Below, piece by piece: positions 58,465-64,000 of a DNA stretch of 64,000 nucleotides. Made by a program: the position numbers and the translations under genes. The notes below the pieces were generated by a model. It was not told where the DNA came from. It was given only the letters and a program-made list of their open reading frames with translations, and did no database searches. The stretch is taken from assembly GCA_963726575.1 (NCBI GenBank), contig CAVSCR010000005.1:992001-1056000 (forward strand). The letters are read 5' to 3'. The DNA comes from CAVSCR01 sp963726575 (lineage in GTDB: Bacteria > Actinomycetota > Actinomycetes > JAHEKZ01). Within the stretch, counting starts at the first letter, position 1. Each line of letters begins with the position of its first letter.

Positions 58465-61275
58465 ATGAACGCGCTCACCATCTCGGGCCGACGCATCCTC
58501 GCCGTCGGCGCCTTGGCGGCTACCGTCGTCGCGTTCGGTCCGACAGCTCAGGCGGTCAGCGGGCGCCCCGGCACGGCCGTGCCCGCAGTCAGGGACTCGG
58601 TCCATACCCCCTCGGCCAACCAGTCGGTCCGAACCCTGGCCGGCGGCGGGCTCGCGGCGGCAACCATCGGCAACGCGCCCAACTGCGTGCTGTCGGGCAC
58701 CACCCGCACCTGCAGTGTGTACGGCAAGACAGGAAGCTGGACCGCGGGCGGAGTGACGTTCCCCGTCTGGGGCTTCTCACCGTCCTCCGCCGCAGCGGCG
58801 ACCATCCCCGGCCCGACGTTGACGGCCACCGTGGGTGAGAACCTCGTGATGCGCCTGTACAACCGACTGCCCGGTGCGGTCGGCCCCCTGGGCCTGGAGG
58901 TTCCGGGTTTGACGGGGTTCCAGTCGGACGTGACCGGGATCGCGGCCTCCACCACGCCGAAGAACTACCAGGCCGTCACGTTGACCACGCCCGGGACGTA
59001 CGTGTACCAGGCGTCACCGACGAGCAATGGCGCCCGCGAGGTGGCGATGGGTATGTCCGGCGTGCTGATCGTGCGTCCGGCCGGCTACGACGCGAACGAC
59101 CCGACCAAGCGGACCGCATACGGGAACCCGACGGGCGTCCCCACGGCTCCGGATGCATTCGACAGTGAGTCGCTGGTGGTACTCAACGAGTTCGACCTGT
59201 CGTTCAGTGCGGGGTCGGTCTCGGCGGTCAACAACCGAGACCTCACCAACTACACACCGAAGGTGTTTCTGATCAACGGAAAGGCCTTCAACCCGGCCCT
59301 TCCTGCAGCCAACCAGATCCCGGTGGCAGCCGGGGACAAGCTCTTACTGCGCTACGCCGACCTTGGCCTGCGGGAACGGTCCGTGGGGATCCTCGGGTTG
59401 CGGCAGAACGTGGCGGCCAGCCAGTCGCGCTCGCTGCTGTACGCGCCCAACCCGAGCGGTGTCCCGACCGACCCGCCGGTTGTGGTCCCGATGCACAACA
59501 CCCAGAACCTGTACCTGAATCCGGGAGAGACCACGGACACGTTGTCTCTGGTCGACCCGGCGGCCACGGTGGGGCAGTCGTACCCGCTCATGGACGCCGG
59601 CCTGCACCTGAACAACAGCGGTGCAGCGGGGCTCGGCGGCATGTTGTCCATGATCACCGTCACGACCGGCCCAGCCGGCTCGCCGAACGGGCCGTCGGTC
59701 GAGGTGCATGTGGCACCGCAGGACTACGACGGCAACGCGATCGCGGGCACTGGCGGCGTCGGCCTGCAGATCCGCGGACGGGCAACGGCCAAAGCTGGTC
59801 ATACGCTCGGGGCGAGCAACGATGCCGAGTGGTTCCTCGACCAGATCGGCGACCCTGGCACGGGCTTCGCATTCACCTACGGCTCCACCGGGTACCTCAA
59901 CCCAGACGTGATGGCCGGCGACCTGAACGCAGCACTGGCGCTGACCGGCGCCCAGAACGGTGACCACGTGATCTGGGTCAGGGCCAAGGACGCCAATGGC
60001 ACGTGGGGACTTCCCAGCGGTGACTCCGTCACGGTCAACCTGGACGGCCCACTCGCCTCAGCGATCGCGATGGACCCCAACCCGACCAACGGCACCAACC
60101 GGGCGACCAAGGTCAACCTGGATCCGAGCTGGGGGTTGACCCCCGGCCCAGGTGATGTGGTGCTCACCGGCACCGGCATGGCATCGCTCCCGGGCTGGGC
60201 CGTTCTTGAAGCGCAGTGGTGTCGAGCCGCAGACGTGGTCGCGGTGGACAACGCCAACCCGGAGGGGTGCACCAACGTGCACACCATCCCCCTCCACCCG
60301 GACCCAGCCACCGACGGCGCAGCGGCGATCGTCGCGCTCGCGACCGTGATCGACAAGACGACTGTGGCCTCGTTCGGCGAGGGTGCCACGACGATCCGGG
60401 TGCGCCTGCACGAGGCCCGACCGGACGTGTCGGCGCCTTCCGGCTTCGAACCGGGTCGCTGGTCGGCCTGGAACGTGCCAGGAGCTTCCGAACAGCTGAC
60501 CGTCGACACTGCCGGGCCAGCGACCACCGGCGTGGCGGTGCACCCAGCGCCGAACAACGGCTTCCAGGGCGACTCGGGCAATCTCGGGTTCCTGGACTCG
60601 TTGAAGGTGACGGCGAACGTCAGCGACGCCACCAACGGCGGATCGAACATCGTCGACGCGGAGGCGTTCATCACCGGAACCAAGCACGGCGTGGCCGATG
60701 CCACGCCGCTCACTGACCCCGGTTCCCCCGACTTCACCGAGGGCACCGGCGCGCAGATGATGGCCGTCGGCGGCCTGATGGGGAAGACCAGCAACCAGGA
60801 CATCGTCGGGTTCTTGCCGTTGGCCGAGATCCGTGCCTACGACGAAGGAGATGTGACGATCTGGGTGCGCGGCAAGGACGACGCCGGACAGTGGGGACCG
60901 TTCGCCTCGGCGACCTTCACCCTGGACAAGACAGCGCCGATCATTTCGACGGCGACGTTGACGCCGAACGGTGGCGGCTACGACCTGACGTTCACCGCGA
61001 ACGACCCAGGCACGGTCAACACCAACGTCACAGCGGCTGAGTGGTTCGTCGCGCCGTGTGTGCCAGCCGACCCGGAGATCAGCTGCTTCAACGACCCAGG
61101 GAACGGCAACGCCAACCCGATCGCGCCGTTCGCAGCCGGCAGCCCGGTGACCGAAACCGACCAGATCACGGTTCCCGCCGATCCGGGCGGGAACCCGCAA
61201 GCGCTCTGGGTGCGAGTGCGTGACGCCGCTGGCAACTGGAGTGATCCGTTCAAGATCGGACCACCACTCCAGTGA
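58465..61275 (+). CDS. Multicopper oxidase-like protein 3 without copper ligands, with Ig-like repeats
   Basis: 936-residue exported protein; signal peptide ILAVGALAATVVAFGPTAQA. The first 430 residues follow the layout of the two preceding proteins (PGPTLTATVGENLVMRLYN, TPGTYVYQASP, KVFLINGKAFNPALP, GLGGMLSMITV) but contain no HxH motif, so a copper centre is not expected. About 430-936 holds repeated Ig-like domains, seen in DHVIWVRAKDANGTWG, DVTIWVRGKDDAGQWG and ALWVRVRDAAGNWSD. The frame is intact, in contrast to its neighbours. A structural or surface-binding partner is the simplest reading. It lies one base after protein 2 and 13 bases before a membrane protein. Confidence 0.78.
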   Translation: MNALTISGRRILAVGALAATVVAFGPTAQAVSGRPGTAVPAVRDSVHTPSANQSVRTLAGGGLAAATIGNAPNCVLSGTTRTCSVYGKTGSWTAGGVTFPVWGFSPSSAAAATIPGPTLTATVGENLVMRLYNRLPGAVGPLGLEVPGLTGFQSDVTGIAASTTPKNYQAVTLTTPGTYVYQASPTSNGAREVAMGMSGVLIVRPAGYDANDPTKRTAYGNPTGVPTAPDAFDSESLVVLNEFDLSFSAGSVSAVNNRDLTNYTPKVFLINGKAFNPALPAANQIPVAAGDKLLLRYADLGLRERSVGILGLRQNVAASQSRSLLYAPNPSGVPTDPPVVVPMHNTQNLYLNPGETTDTLSLVDPAATVGQSYPLMDAGLHLNNSGAAGLGGMLSMITVTTGPAGSPNGPSVEVHVAPQDYDGNAIAGTGGVGLQIRGRATAKAGHTLGASNDAEWFLDQIGDPGTGFAFTYGSTGYLNPDVMAGDLNAALALTGAQNGDHVIWVRAKDANGTWGLPSGDSVTVNLDGPLASAIAMDPNPTNGTNRATKVNLDPSWGLTPGPGDVVLTGTGMASLPGWAVLEAQWCRAADVVAVDNANPEGCTNVHTIPLHPDPATDGAAAIVALATVIDKTTVASFGEGATTIRVRLHEARPDVSAPSGFEPGRWSAWNVPGASEQLTVDTAGPATTGVAVHPAPNNGFQGDSGNLGFLDSLKVTANVSDATNGGSNIVDAEAFITGTKHGVADATPLTDPGSPDFTEGTGAQMMAVGGLMGKTSNQDIVGFLPLAEIRAYDEGDVTIWVRGKDDAGQWGPFASATFTLDKTAPIISTATLTPNGGGYDLTFTANDPGTVNTNVTAAEWFVAPCVPADPEISCFNDPGNGNANPIAPFAAGSPVTETDQITVPADPGGNPQALWVRVRDAAGNWSDPFKIGPPLQ

Positions 61276-61288
61276 CCGGGCGATACTG

Positions 61289-61840
61289 ATGAGCATCGAC
61301 ACGAGGGAACGCCGGGCGTCGGGCGAGCAGGACGCTGCCGCCCGGTCCCCGCGGGACCTCATCATCACGGTGCTGGTGGCAGTCGTTCTGGTCGTGGGTG
61401 TCCTCTTGTGGCGGGCAGCGACGAATGCCCCGGCCACGACCGCTCCTGAGCCGACGTTGGGTGTCTCGGTTTCGCAAGCGGACATCGCGCCCGCCAGTCC
61501 CGAGGTCGAGCAGGCGTGGGGCATCCGGTTGACCGGCATCTACCTGCTCGCGGACGGGGGGCTCGTGGGATTGCGCTACGAGGTGATCAACGAAGAGACC
61601 GCTCACCGACTCCACGCGAACGGCGGAAAGGAGCTGCCCACCCTGACCGTCGAGGACAAGTCCGGTGAGATCTCGTCGAACTCGGTGATCATGCACGCGC
61701 ACTATGGCGACGGCCAGGTCAACGGCAAGACCTTCACGATCCTGTACGGCAACGCGAACGGGCTGATCCACACCGGCGATCGAGTCACCGTGACCATGAC
61801 GGACGGGCTGCAGATCCAGCACGTGCTCGTACAGGACTGA
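61289..61840 (+). CDS. Single-pass membrane-anchored extracytoplasmic protein
   Basis: 183-residue protein with one helix (about residues 24-44, LIITVLVAVVLVVGVLLW) and an exported domain of about 135 residues of unknown fold. That domain has no cysteines; it contains one HxH pair (MHAHYGDG) and further histidines that could bind metal. ATG at 61289 is chosen because it begins 13 bases after protein 3 and directly before the charged N-terminus. It ends the plus-strand exported cluster. No family recognised; a membrane anchor or copper relay for the preceding proteins is only a suggestion. Confidence 0.7.
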   Translation: MSIDTRERRASGEQDAAARSPRDLIITVLVAVVLVVGVLLWRAATNAPATTAPEPTLGVSVSQADIAPASPEVEQAWGIRLTGIYLLADGGLVGLRYEVINEETAHRLHANGGKELPTLTVEDKSGEISSNSVIMHAHYGDGQVNGKTFTILYGNANGLIHTGDRVTVTMTDGLQIQHVLVQD

Positions 61841-62011
61841 CCAACCGAGGGCGATCAGCGCGGCTTGACGATCCCGATCCGGTGGCGACCGCGTCCGGCA
61901 GGCGATACGTGACAGCTGGAGCCAGTTTCCCGTGCCGACTCGCTTGATCGCCGCGACCGCTTCTGGGGTCGGACCGTACGTCGCGCGACGCAGCAGTGGT
62001 CGACACCGCCG

Positions 62012-63301
62012 CTACGGGCGTGGCGCGACTACGCCCACGCGTGTGCTGGGCACGCCGGGAAACACCTGGTCCATCGCCGTGGCACCGCAACGCTTCTCGA
62101 GAATCTCCGCCAGCAACGTCCGGTAATCGGTAGTACCCGCAAGGTCACCATCCACCAGATCAGCATCAGCGAGGCCTGGCCACGACCCGTGGACCTGACC
62201 GCCGTTCACCCCGCCGCCGAGCAGCAGCACTGCCTGTCCGTGTCCATGGTCCGCACCCGAACCGTTCTCCTCGACACGACGTCCGAACTCGGTCAGCGTG
62301 ATCAGGGTCACGTTGGCGAACTGTGCGCCAAGGTCAGTGGCGAAGGCGGCAAGCGCGCCGGACAACTCGGTGAGATGGTCGTGCAGCCAACCGGTGTCCA
62401 CGGTGCCCATGTCGGAGTGCATGTCCCAGTCGCCGTAGTCGACGGCGGCGACCTGCAGGCCAACGTCGGCCTTGATGAGGCGGGCGACGTCGGTGAGCGC
62501 ATGTCCGAGGTCGGTGTCCGGGTAGGTCGCGGACGGGTCTGGCGTGTAGCCCGCCGTCTTCAACGCCGCCGTCGTGTTCAGCGCGCTCATCGTCGTGGTG
62601 ACCGGTGCCACCAGGTCCTTGGGGCCGCCGTGATGCAGCGACGTGAGCGCAGTCGACCACCGGTCACGTTCCGTTGCGTCGTAGGCGGCGCTCAGCTGGA
62701 AGTCGTCCACCGACCACATCGCGAGTTCTGGGCTCGGACCGGTGAACATGTCCGCTGCCATTCCGCTGCCGACCTGACAGCCCTGGAACGCGGTGCCCAG
62801 GTCGCGCAGTCCCAGCGTGCGGTCCAGCCAACCGGTGCGCAATCCGCTGCCCGGCGCGGCACGCTCCATCTCAGCCATCGCGTCGAAGTGCGAACGGGTC
62901 GGTGAGTCCTGGCCGACCGCATGCACGAAGCCGAGCGACCCGCTGTTCCAGAACGGCATGAGCGAGCCCATGGCGGGGTGCAGTCCGAACATCGAGTCGA
63001 GCTGCAGCAGCGCCCCTTGCGGGATGCCGATGCTGGGGCGCCACTTGCTGTAGTACAGCGGCTCCCCGCTCGGTACCACCACGTTCAGACCGTCCATGCC
63101 TCCCCGCAGTGACAGCACCACGAGGACGTCGCCGGCGTAGGGCGTCGCGGCGAACGCCATGCGGGTCGACAGGCCCACGTTGGCGAGTCCGGCCAGGGCG
63201 CCCGTGGCAGCCGCGCTGGCCAGGAAGGCACGACGCGACATGCCGGAGTACTCCGGGCACCCGCACTCCTTGGTTCCCGAACGTCGCGTCGTCGTCGTCA
63301 T
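62012..63301 (-). CDS. DUF1501 protein, Tat-exported
   Basis: 429-residue member of DUF1501, an alkaline-phosphatase-like fold family usually paired with DUF1800. A twin-arginine signal MSRRAFLASAAATGALAG is near the N-terminus. Family motifs include VLVVLSLRGGMDGLNVVVP, RSHFDAMAEMERA, ALTDVARLIKADVGLQV, GDWDMHSD and TEFGRRVEENGSGADHGHG. It starts four bases after the DUF1800 stop and is cotranscribed with it. It is convergent with the exported plus-strand cluster across a 171-base gap in which I see nothing. Biochemical role unknown. Confidence 0.92.
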   Translation of the reverse strand: MTTTTRRSGTKECGCPEYSGMSRRAFLASAAATGALAGLANVGLSTRMAFAATPYAGDVLVVLSLRGGMDGLNVVVPSGEPLYYSKWRPSIGIPQGALLQLDSMFGLHPAMGSLMPFWNSGSLGFVHAVGQDSPTRSHFDAMAEMERAAPGSGLRTGWLDRTLGLRDLGTAFQGCQVGSGMAADMFTGPSPELAMWSVDDFQLSAAYDATERDRWSTALTSLHHGGPKDLVAPVTTTMSALNTTAALKTAGYTPDPSATYPDTDLGHALTDVARLIKADVGLQVAAVDYGDWDMHSDMGTVDTGWLHDHLTELSGALAAFATDLGAQFANVTLITLTEFGRRVEENGSGADHGHGQAVLLLGGGVNGGQVHGSWPGLADADLVDGDLAGTTDYRTLLAEILEKRCGATAMDQVFPGVPSTRVGVVAPRP

Positions 63302-63305
63302 CGGA

Positions 63306-64000
63306 TCACCGCAGTGAGTGGTAGGGAGTGTCGAGGATGAGCGCCACCACGTAGGCGAACCGCCAGTTGACCGCCTCGCTGCTGCTGGTCAGCGGGTCGC
63401 TCGCCTGGTGACCGAGGAAGGTGAGGACCGCCTTGCGGTGTGCCGGCGTGAGCTTGCGGAACACCAGACGCTTCGCGAGGTCGTCGACGTACGCGCCGTA
63501 GGTCCCAGGAAGCTTCTTCGGCAGCAACGTGCGCAGGTCGGGTTGCCGCAGGGAGGACGGCCACCAGTGCGCGGCCAGTGACATGTGCGAGTTCCATCGG
63601 GCCAGCACACCGCCAGCCGACTGCCACGACAGCGCCTCGTCGGGATAGCCGTTCGGCTGTGGCCAGGACATCGGCGCCTGCCCGAGGTCCTGCGACATCC
63701 AGTACAGACCCTGGATGCCCGCGGTGCCGTGCCTGTCGGGGTGGTAGTCGAGCACGCGCAATGTGGCGACCAGATCCTCTAACGGACGTCGCACCTTCTT
63801 GCCGGTGGCGTGGTGGAAGGCTGCAGAAGCGAACAATGCGTGCAGGACAGGGACGATCGCGGTCTTGTTCTGGAGATACACCGTCGCGAGGTGGCTCACG
63901 AGCGACGCGGGCGGTGCGTCGCTGATGAAGCGCAGGCACAGTTTCGTGGCGATCCGCTGGGCCGTCGAGTGGTGATGAGCGAGGTACTTCAGATACGCCA
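63306..64000 (-). CDS. DUF1800 protein, C-terminal part (cut by window edge)
   Basis: The last 230 or so residues of a DUF1800 protein; the N-terminal part lies beyond the right edge. Visible family motifs are ATKLCLRFISD, ASAAFHHATGKKVRRPLEDLVATLRVLDY, GLYWMSQDLGQAPMSWPQPNGYPD and LPKKLPGTY. DUF1800 and DUF1501 genes are almost always neighbours, as here, with four bases between them. These pairs are widespread in environmental bacteria and thought to act outside the cytoplasm, but no reaction is known. Confidence 0.92.
   Translation of the reverse strand, partial: AYLKYLAHHHSTAQRIATKLCLRFISDAPPASLVSHLATVYLQNKTAIVPVLHALFASAAFHHATGKKVRRPLEDLVATLRVLDYHPDRHGTAGIQGLYWMSQDLGQAPMSWPQPNGYPDEALSWQSAGGVLARWNSHMSLAAHWWPSSLRQPDLRTLLPKKLPGTYGAYVDDLAKRLVFRKLTPAHRKAVLTFLGHQASDPLTSSSEAVNWRFAYVVALILDTPYHSLR

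Noticed and set aside
49863..61275. Tandem DNA repeats within the large exported genes as phase-variable loci
   Set aside because: The protein repeats are diverged at the DNA level and no short tandem nucleotide repeats accompany the frame breaks.

Overview
The window is GC-rich, densely coded DNA from an actinobacterium. The left-hand block (mreB, ndk, DUF4233, folC, valS, clpX, clpP2, clpP1, tig, tRNA-Pro, tRNA-Gly) is an actinobacterial core neighbourhood. The pepN, DUF5130, HNH, truncated-globin stretch further right is also actinobacterial. F420-type LLM oxidoreductase, DUF6510 and frequent GTG starts agree. I cannot name the genus; MreB makes a strictly coccoid organism less likely.

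Layout. 1-11.9 kb: cell shape, nucleotide/folate metabolism, an archaeal-type valyl-tRNA synthetase, two tandem paralogous membrane proteins and the Clp/trigger-factor proteostasis block. 12-21.7 kb: a frameshifted SNF2 helicase, an LLM oxidoreductase, and a six-gene, translationally coupled minus-strand operon for lipid modification (SRPBCC, SDR, FAD oxidoreductase, DUF1365, cyclopropane-fatty-acid-synthase-like methyltransferase, SDR-DUF2867). 21.8-24.9 kb: a divergent CarH/LitR-type B12 photoreceptor regulator, a T4-endonuclease-V-like repair enzyme, and a molybdopterin oxidoreductase/flavin reductase/DUF6510 trio. 24.9-32.5 kb: MFS exporter, acyl-CoA synthetase, katG-furA, a CsoR/CstR-like repressor divergent from an AhpD-like protein, and a hemerythrin. 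32.5-37.4 kb: hypF-hypC-hypD-hypE hydrogenase maturation genes without a hydrogenase in view. 37.4-46 kb: housekeeping genes (PAP2, pepN, DUF5130, HNH, S9 peptidase, MscS, globin). 46-64 kb: a two-component system, CopC-CopD, a ~1,900-residue secreted beta-helix protein, three consecutive multicopper-oxidase-like proteins, a membrane-anchored protein and convergent DUF1501/DUF1800 genes.

Two systems stand out. First, the CarH-like regulator sits beside three perfectly phased 11-bp direct repeats lying across a good sigma-70 promoter for the lipid operon. This predicts light- and B12-controlled membrane-lipid remodelling, with a pyrimidine-dimer glycosylase downstream of the regulator. Second, the 46-64 kb cluster looks like a copper-linked extracellular assembly. 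The copper-ligand motifs appear divided between two adjacent oxidase genes, while the third has lost them.

Caution: tig, the SNF2 gene, the FAD oxidoreductase, the histidine kinase, the beta-helix gene and the first two oxidase genes carry single-base frameshifts. Several lie in short homopolymers, and where I could count every shift the corrected length is an exact number of codons. Base-calling or assembly error is therefore as likely as genuine decay. Coordinates of those genes are given across the breaks. No stretch above 300 bases lacks a gene. I saw no CRISPR array, insertion sequence, integrase or rRNA.
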